A stretch of 64,000 bases of DNA from Ornithodoros turicata (Eukaryota; Arthropoda; Arachnida; Ixodida; Argasidae), in contig NC_088202.1 of assembly GCF_037126465.1 (NCBI RefSeq), positions 126,370,123 to 126,434,122 on the forward strand, written 5' to 3'. Position 1 is the stretch's first letter. Each line of letters opens with the position of its first letter. Position numbers and translations under genes: made by a program. Positions 22,429 through 34,328 of this stretch are shown piece by piece. The notes under the pieces are model-generated. The model was not told where the DNA came from, did no database searches, and saw only the letters and a list, made by a program, of their open reading frames with translations.

Positions 22429-23830
22429 CTCTCATAGAGATGACTTCAGGTATCTCCCTCCCTCTTCTTAGTGGAGCGCACGGTCGCGTATATACCTCAG
22501 ATAATCTCGTCTCACACATTTTCGCGTGCGAAATTGCGGTTGCTGGGATGTGTTTTAAGAAATTGGCATGCTTCCACATCATGTCGTTCACACATCGGCC
22601 TGTCTGGCCCATGTGAACTTTTCCACGTCAAATGGGGAACTCATCAGTCATCCCGGCCTTGCACTCAGAGCACTTGATCGCGTGTTTTTTTTTCTCGCAC
22701 CCCCTTTCCCCTTTTCGGAGGAAGGTTAAAATTCCTGGGAAGCCTGAAGAACCGTGCATGGTGGCCACTTGCCTCATCCGATGTGCCACTCGAAGATGAT
22801 ACGGTACAACTGCCATCTTATTCCTCTGTCCTCTTGAAGCTCCCGTGTGACGGCTGCGGCTTCCCTCCTTATCTCGCGGTAAATTTTCTTCGCCCCGGTG
22901 CAGACAGCCTCTCCCGAGAAGCTAGCTTTCCGGAGCCTCTCCACTTGGAACTGTAGGACCAGTGAGACATAGTGGCAGCAGGACCTAGATACAGCGCTAT
23001 ACGGATAACTCGTAATCCCACTTTTAGTTAGTCTAGGAAGCAGGCTATCATAAGGTAACAGGATTTTGGCTGTCCGCCGATAGCCCTCCTCGATAGCTCC
23101 GTCGATAGCGTGTTGGCATGCTGAGCTCAAGATCGCACGTTCAAACCCTGCCGAGGACGGCAGCAATGTGGGGAAGCTAAACGTTGCTTGCAGTACCGTG
23201 TGTCAGAGGTTTGCGGCGCACGTCAAAAGAACCCCAGGTGGTCGAAATTATCCCCAGTCCTACCCTCCGGTACGTGCAACATGTTGCCATACTATAAGCA
23301 GAAAGACCATACGTGCGACACCACGGCACCATTATTTTTGTGTCCGCTGGTTGTACTCTCAGGAAATGATTTCCTTGATAGTCCTCTAATCCTAACATCT
23401 AGGAATTGGATGCGTCTTTATTTTTGTGCTACACAATAGTGCTGCACCGCAAGGGGTTTGTTCTCATCTGGGAGCTCCTCTTAGGGTCTCATAATGATAA
23501 ACTCAGGGGTTCTTAGGGTCTCAAAATCCAGTCCTTCTTCGTGTAAAATCAAGTAGTCATCCGTATACCTGATTATCTGAACGTCCTAAGTAACAACATT
23601 GCATAGATAGGAGCCACCAGTTCAAGAGGCCACAGAGGAAAACGGAACAGAGCGGTTCCAATACCATACGGAGCTGGCCGTCTCTAACATTCAGAGGCTA
23701 TAAGGTCTCTATCTCCACTATTCCGCAAGTTCTGAGCCAGAAGTTGGGCGCGTGCATCGCGTCTTGCCCTGGCACGGTACTTAGTGAAACCTACTTAGCC
23801 AAGCAAGGTATCTGACTCAGCATGAATCAA
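22412..23830 (-). pseudogene. Penelope-like retroelement fragment (RT plus GIY-YIG), decayed
   Basis: Reading the minus strand from high to low coordinates: a reverse-transcriptase motif IIRYTDDYLIL (YTDD at 23556-23567), QFLDVRI near 23400, a connector with KILLPYDSLLPRL and FQVERLRKASFSGEAV (about 22900-23090), VVPYHLRVAHRMRQVA, and the GIY-YIG endonuclease signature HMGQTGRCVND near 22590-22620. This domain order and these motifs are characteristic of Penelope-like elements (RT followed by a C-terminal GIY-YIG nuclease). Several frameshifts and stops break the frame and a SINE interrupts it at about 23090-23300. The 5' part of the RT is missing or unrecognisable. Confidence 0.85.
23090..23300 (+). 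mobile_element. tRNA-derived SINE inserted in the Penelope fragment
   Basis: The head has TAGCGTGTTGGCATGCTGAG (A-box-like) and CACGTTCAAACCCTG (B box fits GTTCRANNC). It is followed by a body containing CAAAAGAACCCCAGGTGGTC, a core I recognise from common arthropod tRNA-derived SINEs. Penelope coding motifs lie on both sides (QFLDVRI above, LLPYDS below), so it is a nested insertion. Boundaries are approximate because no target duplication was resolved. Confidence 0.65.
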
Positions 23831-25261
23831 TGGTTGTTACGCGAATACTGTCAACACCTAGACTCTGCGTGTTAATGTCAACTGGCAACGTCCTTCCTCG
23901 AGCAACGGCCATATGGGACAGGTCGTGCAGGAAAAGTATGCAGTGCAAGGATAAAAGCAAAAGACCCATCATCGTGTGGCGCCACCTTCCTGGTTTTCAT
24001 GCACACGCGCATAACACACAAAACTTCCTTACAGAGGGACGTCCACCGTGTCTCTGCGGGACCTGTATGATAAGTTAGCATCGCTAAAAGCAGTCATACT
24101 CGTGTCTTCTAATTCGTTCTGCTCACGGGTGGTGCATTTACAGCTATACTCTATACGTTACCTGCAGTCTGAACTTTGTCCATCAAGCTTTTCAGTGGAA
24201 AACGAGGAAGAGGCGAATACGATCGATATAAAGAATACTCGTGGTGCGATATATACATCACATTCTCATGGTCTTCTAGCGCTATACTGTAGTGAGAGCT
24301 CCTTCAAAGTGCACACTACTGCCATGATTATCGGGCCGTTGTCCAACCCCGCTGCAGTCTTGCAGCCTGATGCAGCAGTGTGCAGCTTCATTTCATATCA
24401 CGACCGTGCTTCAGTGTCCTGTAATGAACCGCTCTGTCCATCACACTTTTTTTGGTCAACACAGGCATGTCTGACAGAAGTCACAGAGGTAAGGTTCAAG
24501 CAAACACAACATCAGGGAACATTATGCCTGCGAGACATAGCGGACTTATCACTGAAGCACAGAAATAAAATTGCATGTACGTCCATCTATACGACGATAA
24601 GGGAAACGTTATCATTTTAATTTCGGTGTAAACAACGCTCTCGTGTTTCCGCTAAGCAATAAACGCGTAAACGATGTGTACTAACAACTAATGCATGGCG
24701 GGTTTTGTCGCCCGGTTTTACTATTGCTTTTACGAGTCGCAACGGCATCTGTATTTGCCTAATTTGGGGCGAATAACACGAAGCCGTCTGCGTTTACGGC
24801 TGCGAGATAATATCGAAGACTGGACACGGGTGACCGCTGGCGCCTTGAAAAACACGAACTCGCGTGCACTCACTGGTTCAGGTATAGTCCAACAATTACC
24901 GCAAGAGGCCGCGATGTGGCGCCACGAGTGCGCTATAGTTCTCATTAACCCAGAAATGCATACATACATTGTGCATTGTATGGGGCGAGCCATTTCTTCT
25001 GTATAGACGCATATTTTTGGCCGAGGCAGTATATTCTTCAAGATTTAGTTTAGATCTAAAACGCGCGTATAGTCTTCAAGGTTACGGTAATACCCGTATA
25101 TATTAGTAAGGCGTGAACGGAGTGATGTGCGCACAATTTTGAGTGCTATCCATAACCACCTACACTGCCATGCAGCATTCAAGGCAACGTTTTGTTCACT
25201 TTCTCGCGACTTGGACGCCCAGGGACTTGGAAACGCGTTGGCCGTTTCAAAGCGTTGAAAC
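23831..25261. other. No supported gene; long open frame 24048-24620
   Basis: The plus-strand frame at 24048-24620 is 190 codons long, contains short motif-free segments and starts next to no promoter or splice signal. A frame this long is expected about once by chance in 64 kb, so I leave it uncalled. Elsewhere only short frames. Confidence 0.35.
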
Positions 25262-25412
25262 GGCCACTATTTCACTATTTCATTCCCCGCTCATTATTTC
25301 CTGCTCATCATTTCATTCCCCCGCATCACCACCAGCCATGGGGTAGAGTACGGCCCCTGGCGATGAAACTCCCCATTCATCACCTCCCAATACCGTTGTT
25401 GTTGGTGTTGAA
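25262..25412 (+). mobile_element. (GTT)n-tailed retroelement 3' end, copy 2
   Basis: CCCGCATCACCACCAGCCAT, GGGGTAGAGTACGGCCCCTG, GCGATGAAACTCCCCATTCA and a tail CGTTGTTGTTGGTGTTG. This is the best-preserved copy of the family also seen at 18030, 28129 and 37747. The 5' side has a duplicated CATTCCCCGCTCATTATTTC-like segment. Confidence 0.75.
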
Positions 25413-26111
25413 TCTATATATTCACCTACTATACGACGACGACGTCGTACACCGGCGTACCAGAGGTAATGCTATATCTTCGCTTCAAAACACCAAGAAG
25501 CCTTGATGACGACAACAAAATTCTAACAAGTAAACAGTCTGTTAATAAATGCATTGGAGTCTTATGGGCGTATGCTCGAGGTGAAGCATGACGCATATTC
25601 TACATGGCATCACGCACATATGAGCAGAGAGAGAGAGAGAGAGAGAAATGAACATTACTTACACAGCATTTGGGTGAAATTTTTCTCTTGCAGACTCAAG
25701 GCCATCATCTGACTGGAACCTCGAGTCTGGCTAGACGGCGACACTATAGCTTCGGGAAAGGATGTTGCTGGACGTCGTGAAATCGGTATGAAGTTATGAA
25801 TTCTACTCGTGTATTCTCTCGTTTTCGTACACGCAAAACAAAACCGTTAATTCACGTCAGCTACAAAATTCACAGGGGATTAACAGTATGGATAGGCTAT
25901 ATTCTGGTGGCAGCAATACGTAGGGCACCCACCACCAAAAATTGCATACTGAAGTCACCCTACTTTGACGGAGAGACATTAATTACTAAATTCATAAGGA
26001 AGAACTATGAGCGGAGAAAGAGTCATCTTGAGAAACATACGGGTGTGCTTCTTGAAATCATCAATCATCATTTTTCTTGTACCTATCATCATCATTAGCA
26101 TCATCACTACT
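25413..26111. other. Weak exon signal and (GA)n
   Basis: (GA)n lies at 25626-25647. A strong acceptor (TTTTTCTCTTGCAG, ending 25693) precedes 28 open codons to a TGA and then a donor-like GTATGA, so the frame closes before the donor. Not called. Confidence 0.3.
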
Positions 26112-26862
26112 ATGGATGGGTGGGCATAAATACATTTTTTAGTATTTAAATATCAACACAAAATATATTGTTGAAAGAGGTAATACTTTAAATAGTCTGC
26201 ATAAATACTTTTCAACATAAGTATTGAAATACTGCGAACTACTACCATAAATACTGTGAGGAATATGTCATCTGGAATTACAGAAATCATTCGATGACCA
26301 TAACAACAAATCAGCGAGGAACTATAGCATTTTTTTGTTAGATTATCATGGCGATTTTAATATTAGCGGTTTCTCGAAGACTGCATCTTGTGCATCTTCT
26401 GTTCGGCTTTAGAATCGGATTCACAAAGAAGCACAGCCTCTCTAGATGCAGATGATCAAAGACTTGTATTAAATTTGAGGAAGAGGCTTCGTACAACAAG
26501 GTAGTCGGCTAGTCGCGACCGTTGTCCGCAACAACAGTGAAACACCCGCCATCTAAAACAGTTTGTCGCATGCGCATGCTAATGAAAGCACCCACGACTT
26601 CGCAACTCTGGGGACGATCTTAACATAATCACTTCAGGTCCGCGAACTCTGCTTTGCCCGTCTTCCCGAAACGTCAAGTGCAGGGTAACTTTAAGACATG
26701 AGTCGGTATCATGCGTATTTAGGAGTATCTATGAAGTATGTACAAAAATAAATACCCAAAAATTTGTAATCAAATATAATTAGAAATACATTTTTCGAGT
26801 CTGTATTTAAATACAAAATATACACATATTACAATGTATATTTAAATACTGCCTATCCCTGG
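26112..26862. mobile_element. hAT-like non-autonomous element
   Basis: The left end GGATGGGTGGGCATAAATAC and right end ATTTAAATACTGCCTATCCC are imperfect complements resembling the CAGGGATGGGCA terminus common in hAT elements. Subterminal sequence is rich in AAATAC/GTATTT runs on both sides, as usual in that group. The 8-bp target duplication could not be recognised and no transposase frame remains. Confidence 0.55.
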
Positions 26863-27102
26863 TACAATGTCCGGCATGTGCTACATCGGGAAATAAGCAA
26901 GGGGAAAGTGATCGCGCAACTTAGCTTCCTCATTTGTCAGCGCGCACTCAACTATGAAGCAATGTTTCCGATTTGGAAGAAAGCGATAAATGATGTTAAT
27001 TTCCTTATTAAATTATACCTGCGTGAATCTGAAAATTATTGCATGACGGCGACATGCACATGATCCCCGACGCCACCTTCTTTTGTTTTCGTTTTCTCTC
27101 AG

Positions 27103-27226
27103 CTAACACTTGCTTCTACGACCATGTCAAGGGTCCTCGAACAATTCTATTACTGTCGATTTCTGTCGTTTAGTGTGATAAAGGCAGAGTCGTACACTTC
27201 GTGGAGACACGCTTCAGAGTACATTG
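27103..27226 (+). CDS. Candidate internal exon, unidentified
   Basis: Very strong acceptor (CTTTTGTTTTCGTTTTCTCTCAG) and donor ATTG|GTAGGC bound 124 bp. Frame 1 is open throughout (starts LTLASTTMSRVLEQ, ends in phase 1). Another frame reads NTCFYDHVKGPRTILL but stops inside. No family recognised. Confidence 0.35.
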
Positions 27227-28128
27227 GTAGGCGCGCTCTAATTTTTTTTTATTTACGCACGTATTTTTGATAATGGAGATAATTGTGTCAGCAAGCCCTC
27301 GATTACGTTATCTGAGCGGGAAATACAATTTCTTCAAGGTGGGCACGGGTGATCCTTCATATCTTTTCACATTTTTTCCTTGTATAAGATAAAAAAATAT
27401 TACTCGTGTACTTGAACCTGTGAGATGGCGCTGTTTGTATTTTCCTTTCTTTTTGGCCTACCTTTTGTGTCAGTAAAGTTGGAAGTGACGCTCGTCCTGT
27501 CTGTTCCTCCATCCCTTTGTCTTTTGCGTCGTGTTTACTTCATTATACGCTCTAAATCTTTATATTTTAGAAAACTGCAATTTCTCACTTATGACGGCGC
27601 CATGAATAACGAATAATGCACCGAAGAAGTCACACATCTAAATCACGCGAACCAGACTCTATTTTCTCCCCAGGGCGAATCACACGTACATTGACAAAGA
27701 GAATGCTGTCATGAAGCGGCCGCTGAGAATGACCATCGCAAATCGTGCTGTTGTTGTGTTCTCTGTCCAGTTGATTTATAGAGCTGAATAAGCATGCAGC
27801 ACTCGACAAACACGTATGCTCCCACGCACACAGTATAGTTGGGTTAGCATATATATATAGGTCAGATATCCGCCGGTAACATATGTCCAACGTCGGCGCT
27901 GTACAAGGGTGCGAGATTGAACGAGTTGACAATATACTTGTGATCACGGACATCCTCATTTTGACTCCCCGCGTTTTTGAGACCACCGACTATAAGCGGC
28001 ACTCCCCGAAACAATGTTTGCCCAAATCGCGCAATTGCGTAGAAAGTAGGACGCCACTGTTTCAGGTGCGTGTTGATGTCTACGTAATCTGTAACCATGA
28101 AGCAACCAACGGCATATAGTGCCACGAA
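27227..28128 (-). other. Two overlapping minus-strand open frames, unassigned
   Basis: The frame 27862-28146 begins inside the (GTT)n tail of the neighbouring retroelement, so its apparent hydrophobic leader (LLLFVFVALYAVG) is partly an artefact of that repeat. The frame 27630-27986 overlaps it. Neither has splice signals. Confidence 0.3.
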
Positions 28129-28250
28129 GACAAACAACAACAACAACTTTAATTTAATGATGATGTTTGCGGAGCTTTATCGCCATGGACGATACACTAC
28201 ACCTCGTTGCCTGCACTAATGTGGTGAAAGGGAATAATGAGACGGCTCAC
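28129..28250 (-). mobile_element. (GTT)n-tailed retroelement 3' end, copy 3
   Basis: On the minus strand the segment ends ATTAAAGTTGTTGTTGTTGT after GGCGATAAAGCTCCGCAAAC. It is homologous but diverged from copies 1, 2 and 4. Confidence 0.65.
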
Positions 28251-28300
28251 AGTAAGGCACAGAGGTGCTCTGTGTTTGTGGTTCGTTCTTCCTCTTTTAG

Positions 28301-28357
28301 CGCTTTTATCCATATTAATGAGGCACCGACAGACCCAAAAGGCAGTTTTAAATCACA
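28301..28357 (+). CDS. Candidate small internal exon, unidentified
   Basis: Acceptor CGTTCTTCCTCTTTTAG; donor CACA|GTAAGG. The 57 bp is open in two frames. One reads AFIHINEAPTDPKGSFKS. No family recognised. Confidence 0.22.
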
Positions 28358-28379
28358 GTAAGGACCTAATTCCTACCCC

Positions 28380-28518
28380 AACAACGCCGAATATCCTCTG
28401 GATGTACGAATAATGTCCCAACGCATTCGTACGTCCGATGGATATCCCTCAGATATCCATGGGACGTACGAATCCGTTAGGACATTATTCGTACATCTAG
28501 AGGATATTCGGTGTTGTC
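28380..28518. repeat. ~139-bp hairpin with ~60-bp arms
   Basis: CGAATATCCTCTGGATGTAC, AATAATGTCC and CGTACGTCC...GGATATC on the left are mirrored by GATATCC...GGACGTACG, GGACATTATT and GTACATCTAGAGGATATTCG on the right. Only a few mismatches. It could be a small MITE; its length also fits a hairpin-RNA precursor, which is untested. Confidence 0.8.
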
Positions 28519-28893
28519 GTTCTGGCATGGCGTCCAAAACGTTTAGAGGTGCTTTTAGGGCACAGCGTTGGTGGGCTGGATTTGGCAATGGACGTACAGG
28601 TCCCGACAAAAGTTTACGGAATACGCGAGCGCTGTATTTTCCGCTCGGCGCGACACCCTAGCGGCAAGCGGAAGCGGGCTTGTTCACTCGTTCAGACGAG
28701 TGGAGGAGTGCGCCGGCAGCAACACCAATTCACACCACGTTTCGAGCACATTCAAGCGGTACCAAAACTACCGCGGTGTGTCGCTACTAGCGCACTCGCA
28801 CACGACTCGAGCAACGAGCCAGTTTCCACTCGCCGGTATAGGGCGCCGCACCGAGGAGGAAATACACCACTCGCGTGTTCCGTAAGCTTTTGA

Positions 28894-28990
28894 TTCCGTG
28901 TTAGCGCCGCGAAGCAACTGTGGCTATGAGCGACGTACAGATGTGGAGAGATGGAGAGAGGACAGCAGGAAGGAGTGGGGGACAGGGGAC
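28894..28990 (-). mobile_element. SINE 3' part, copy C
   Basis: TTCCGTGTTAGCGCCGCGAA, GCAACTGTGGCTATGAGCGA, GTACAGATGTGGAGAGATGG and GGACAGCAGGAAGGAGTGGG match (in complement) the distal part of the SINE at 34329-34519 and the copy at 63827-64000. Confidence 0.75.
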
Positions 28991-31490
28991 CTTCAGCACT
29001 GTACCCCTCAAATTCTTGAAGATAGAGTTGGTCGCCCTCCCCCAGAAAAGAACTAAAAAGGACTTCAGTCATCGCATGCAATATTAATACAAATTAAGTA
29101 TGCCCGCTTAACAGGATACAAGCGACCTGGTCGGTTCCTGGAACGGTGTATGAAAACACAACAATAAAAACAATTCACAGTCAAGCGACAGGATAAGAGC
29201 AGATGTTCGTTGTGTCTTGCTTCATTATGGGACAGAGGCCTTGTGTTTTAGAAACAGAGATTACAATATTTATTGCATTAGTAGAAATTATCTGATGTCT
29301 CAAAGGCATGGAGTAAAAGTTTTTAAAATTTTTTTTTATAAGATGGGTGTTCACAAAATCCCCAACGGTGCTATATCCTAGCTAGATTGCTAAATGTGAG
29401 AAGGACAGTAATGAAATAAATGAAAAAAAGAATAACCTAATGAATGCTCAACAGTACAGAGCTTGTTTTTCTTGTTGAAGGCCACATAAAGCGTATGCCA
29501 CCCTGACATCTTGTGTGGTCACTAAATTCATTAGGGATGCGAAAAGCTGTATAGAAGGAACGTAACGCTCTGGGTTCTAATTGGTTCGTCGTTCCTTACG
29601 TTCTTCATCTTACATAAAAGTTCGCTGTTTCCACACCTCTCTTTTGCTTAAGGTGCCCATCATTAGTAAATCAAAGTGAAGTGCAAGTCACACGCCTTCA
29701 AAACGAGCGTACCACCATCTCGACACCATCCATACAATTCTACTATAGTATGCTCTTACCGAGGAAAAGAAGGTAACCATCGAATGTAGTATCTGCTACA
29801 TCCCATTCATCATCTTAAAAATAAAGTTGTTGTTTAGTATGTGCCTCCCTAGCCTTGCTGATCTTCCACAGTATGTTTCATTTTTGGAGTGTACATACGC
29901 ATTATCACAAGAAAGATAGGCTCACTTTTTTCGTTGCTCGTCTAATCACTCAACGGTACAGAAAAAACAAGTTAGCCTCCACACGCATTATCAGCCAACC
30001 ATATTCAGTTAAACACAAAACTTTCATGAGGCCTTCAAAGAGGCCATGACTGTGTTATTTGTGTATTCCAGAAGCTACATCGCAAATAGCAATGCTAGTG
30101 TGCTACCGATATTCAGTGGCTTTATGTGAAGTGATAGTTTGATATCGATAGGTTGATATAGCGATATCGTTGATATGTTACACGATAAATTATGATATCT
30201 TCTCTTTGACAACTTATCACAGAGAGCCCACTGTAAGCTTTGAAACGTCCCGTACCCTTATGAAAGCAGCGCAACCGCCGCGACATCGCGCATTTTCATG
30301 AGTCGCTCTATAACCCCTGGTCTGCAAAACCTTTGGGTCCCCATCGCCTCGTTTCCTGCCTATTTTTTGTTAATAAAGTGTCATTAAGGGTTCGAGCTCT
30401 CAAATTCCCTTGCTTCACAGGCTCAAGGAAGGACAGTAAACAAAAGTTTACAAAAGAGATGTTTCCCTGGAGCAGCATTGCATACTAGAAGTAGCGGATT
30501 CTCAATTATAGCACCTGTTTACACAAGGTGAGCAATGTTGAACGAAGCAGCAGTTGAGTAGATAGCAGTATATGAGGAGCATGCGTTGTATGCAGGCTTC
30601 CCCGCAGAGCTTCGACGGTAGACGGAGAAGCACCTCTTCGTATCTCGCTGTATTCCCGCGTTTCCCCGCAGAGCATCTCTCAAGCCTATTGTATCTCACA
30701 CTATTCGGGACGGTGTTTTGCCTAACACACCGTTGTGTTTTTGGCACAACGAGAGGCCTGAATGCGTACCGAGGCACAACTTCAGACTGACAGGAACGGG
30801 GTGCTATTTGTAGAGCGTTGTTTTCCCTTCGGGCTCGACTAGAATGCTCGACGTGTCCAAATTCATGTTAGTACCCTTCAAACTAATATTAGATTCCAGT
30901 AGAAAACTGTGTTTATTCACTTCATCTCCTTAGTTTTATTCCGTGTACCTCCACAGTGTTGAATTCTGTCGTTGCCACTTTTTTATTTTCTTTTTTTTCT
31001 GCGCGCATTTTCTACTACCTTCAAAATGAAAACACGTTTCTACGCATTCCTTTAACTATGTCGTGCATAAAACTTATTTTTTAAAGAATTTTAGAAAAAA
31101 TATTTTTTTTCTTCTGTGCATGGTGCAATATATAGCTAATATAAATTGATATACCATCACTATATTACATCGAAGCCTCCTCGCAATAACTCCGGAGATG
31201 TGCTTGCAAATACGCAGGTAACTGCATGTGCACACACGTGTTCTCCGAACGTAAACTATTTTACTGGTGGTGTCCCACTTCTGTTTGTAAAGTTTAGAGT
31301 TTACATTGTCATTACATCCTTGGAAGTCTCCGCAGATTTCTCTTTTGTCCAGGCTCATTTTAGAAAGGTTTCTTACTATACTCGCCGTGCTAACACATTG
31401 CAGGACATCCCCTAAGCATTGTATCTTTGAGATGACCAGCACACCCCGTCAACGTAGATATTTCATCTGTTCGAGCTTTTCGCGTTATGG
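28991..31490. other. No supported gene
   Basis: A (GTT) tail fragment (CATCATCTTAAAAATAAAG, then TTGTTGTTT) lies at about 29805-29840. Short open frames only; the 122-codon minus frame at 31074-31442 has no supporting signal. Confidence 0.4.
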
Positions 31491-31885
31491 TACAATGTAA
31501 ACTGAAAAACACCCTTATGGGTGTAAGTGGCTTGCCCTATATAACTTACACCACTTTTTACACCGTATGGTCTGGAACACCCTTTTTAGATGGTGTATTC
31601 TCTGTAAAACACTCTTTGAACGGGTACTTTTCCCTGAAAATGCCTTCTTCTGCACCCTTTAAACACCCTTTTATGGGGGTGTAAGATTGTTAAACACCCT
31701 CCAAACGGGTGTATAAAGGGTGCAAAACACGGCATTTTCAAGGAAAAGCACTCTTTCAACGGGTGTTTTACACAGAATACAGCCTCTAAAAAGGGTGTTC
31801 CAAGACCATACGGTGTAAAATGTGGTGTGAGTTATAGGACAAGCCATTTACACCCATAAAGGCGTTTTTTTCAGTTTACAGTGTA
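31491..31885. mobile_element. 395-bp near-perfect palindrome with ACACCC/GGGTGT motifs
   Basis: TACAATGTAAACTGAAAAAC and its complement at 31866-31885 form the ends. Homology continues through TTGCCCTATA, CACCGTATGGTCT, GTGTATTCTCTGT and CACCCTTT.. to the centre near 31690. Both arms are about 195 bp. The outermost bases are TA on each side, suggesting a TA target. The motif ACACCC or GGGTGT recurs about a dozen times. Related in motif to the element at 32374-33257. Confidence 0.85.
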
Positions 31886-31988
31886 TTTAATTAACTGCTC
31901 CGGTGTGACTGTGGTCTGGGCGTTGTTGTGAGCATAACTCTCTCCTTGTTCTCTCTCCGTTCACTTTCTGCTGCTTTGTTGTATCCAC

Positions 31989-32078
31989 CTGAACACATTG
32001 CAAATTACTGTCGGAAGTGAACAGTTCAACACATTTTGCCTCGTGGTGCACGACCATATCATCAATCTCCATTTTTCC
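31989..32078 (-). CDS. Candidate internal exon, unidentified
   Basis: Minus-strand acceptor CGTTCTTTCTAAGT...ATTCCTGAG and donor GTTCAG|GTGGAT bound exactly 30 open codons in phase 0/0, starting GKMEIDDMVVHHEAKC and ending SNLQCVQ. Two cysteines suggest an extracellular protein, but no family is recognised. Confidence 0.3.
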
Positions 32079-32373
32079 CTCAGGAATATTATGATAACTT
32101 AGAAAGAACGATATAAAATTGAAGGTATAGGAAGAACACGCTTGAAAACAGTACTGAGAAATTAGTACAGATGTTGCTCGTACCGGAGCTCGAAAATGCA
32201 CTCACCTCTTCGATACAGTAGAACAGCCATGCCGTGTCACCTGAAATACACACAGATCATCATTAGAATTCGCACTGCGACGCTGTTTCACACTTATTGT
32301 TTTAGATGGCATTATGCGCCGACATTGTAAACACTTCATAAAATGATAGGACAGATGGGTGTTGTAGCATGTA

Positions 32374-33257
32374 TCACTCTTAAATTTTATACACCTTCTT
32401 GGGTGTAATTGGATGATACCCTAACTGGTTACTTTTTGGTGTAAATCGGCACCCTCAGATGGAAGTAAGCCCTCTAGGAAAGGTGCAAATTCGACACCAT
32501 CTGGGGTGTAATTGAATGGTACCCTAGCTGATCCCATTTTTTGTGTAAATCAACACCCTTAAACAATAATGTAACTTGTACAACTTTGTTTCCATAGCTA
32601 GAGTATTACGCATATCAGTCAAAGTAAACGCATAACATGAAAATGTAATGCATTGCGGACCAATATTGTCCCAATATGGCAATTCCAAACTGGTGCCATA
32701 TTTGAGCAATACACGGTCTGATACATGGATATCCGTTTGGATAAGAATACACGCTCTCAAATCAACCGAAAGCTCACTTAGAAAGGCAGTGGCATTTCCT
32801 TTCTAAGAGAAAACAGATAATATATACATTGGTTGTCTTGCGAGCGTCTGCAAATTCGAGAGCCCTGCTCGCCTCCGAGTCAAAATGAATGGTGAGGTGC
32901 CAAAGTCTAATTTGATGACATACACAACAACACTGCAGTGAGGAAGTGCTTGGAGTATCAACTCACCATCAAGGTAACGTCTGTGTTTCTTACTCGTCTT
33001 AGCATGAAGGAGACTCAGCGTACTCGGCATTCATATTCCGCGAGAATGCTAAATATTTTGCACAGCTACACCTCTTTTACACCAGTAACCATAGATACAC
33101 CCTCAAAATCGGCCACTGTAACTATCACACACATCTTGCAATTCCCATCCATACAAACTTGTTTTCCCGAGAAAGGTGTAACAGGGGTGTGCAAAACGAT
33201 TTACACCCAAATTACACCGCGTTTGCACCAAAAAGGGTGTTCAGAATTTAAGAGTGA
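32374..33257. mobile_element. 884-bp element, GGTGTAA-rich, with ~22-bp TIRs
   Basis: The ends TCACTCTTAAATTTTATACA and GAATTTAAGAGTGA are imperfect complements. Near the left end a ~55-bp unit (GGGTGTAATTGGATGATACC ... GTGTAAAT..CACCCT) is tandemly repeated at about 32408 and 32503. Matching GGTGTAA...TTACACC motifs crowd the right end. The central ~450 bp have no recognisable coding. Confidence 0.65.
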
Positions 33258-34328
33258 CTGGAGAGTTATTTGAAAAAAGCTGCTCGTGCTGGCATCCAAA
33301 TACGAGTGCAATTATGACTGGCAAGTAACTAGCAAGTAACTAGCAAGTAACTATGTAACGTTGACCGGAGTAGATTGTCACATGGTTGATTTATCACACT
33401 TTGTATAGGAAAAGAAAAGAACCATACACTATAGCGTATGGTTACTTTATAACGAGAACACCCATCCCAGTGGTGTGTATATGCGAAATACCCCCTTGTG
33501 CATGTTTCAGTTTTACTAGAGGTGCACTGGGACTTCCTGGTGGTACATGGATTTGCTTCTCTTCAGAGAACGTTTAGACGGGTAGACAGCACGACGCATT
33601 GACAGTGAATGTATGAAGGGCTTCCGATGCTTATTTCAATCTTAGCGCTGAGAATCGATGAATTGCAGCAGTCTGAAATAAGACGATTGACCACAGAAGA
33701 CACAGAAGAGTTCTGTCCATCTCGCACTTGATCAAAAATTCCGCAGAAACAGAGTTCGTTATGCTAACGCATGTTGCGCACACGCGGGTGTTCAAGTTCA
33801 AGCTTCAGGAAATAACACTATACGACGCGCAAAAAGATGGAGCCTGAATAATCTAGCAAGTCAAAACGATAGATACAGGCAGCTATTTTGAACCGCTCGT
33901 AAATTATAAGCGCAAAACTAAGATAAGCAGACAAATCGAGAATAGTTCTTTTCACACAACTAGAAATTCCAACAGACTTCCCTTCTAATGCTGTTATGTC
34001 TGTCTCTGTCTATGAATCGTCTTTCAAACACGTAGAAGTGCGTGCGCACTGTTCGTGCCGACCTTACATAGTAATGATATTACGAATTTTGTTATCGCGT
34101 AATTCCTACTGCACCGACGAGAAGGCCCGTCAGGTGTCACTTTATTAGTGATAGCATTATCGACATTCGTCATCCAGGACACAGAAATATTCATATTGCT
34201 GCGAATGTGGCGCACACTGCGCTTTAAAGGGTGAACGATTGGAGATTGCTTCCAGGTGGCTCGCACGTGGCTGCCGTCAATACTATGAAATAAATATTAC
34301 TACCAATATTTCCTACCACCGGCTGTGA
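33258..34328. other. No supported gene; 11-bp tandem
   Basis: Three copies of an 11-bp unit (AAGTAACTAGC) lie at about 33320-33352. Otherwise only short frames. Confidence 0.45.

Noticed and set aside
24048..24620. 190-codon plus-strand open frame
   Set aside because: No start context, splice signals, domain motif or distinctive composition. About one frame of this length is expected by chance in 64 kb of both strands.
25694..25787. Exon candidate after a strong acceptor
   Set aside because: Every frame meets a stop before the donor.
27862..28146. Apparent secreted protein with hydrophobic leader
   Set aside because: The leader is partly the (GTT)n tail of a retroelement read through, so the signal peptide is an artefact.
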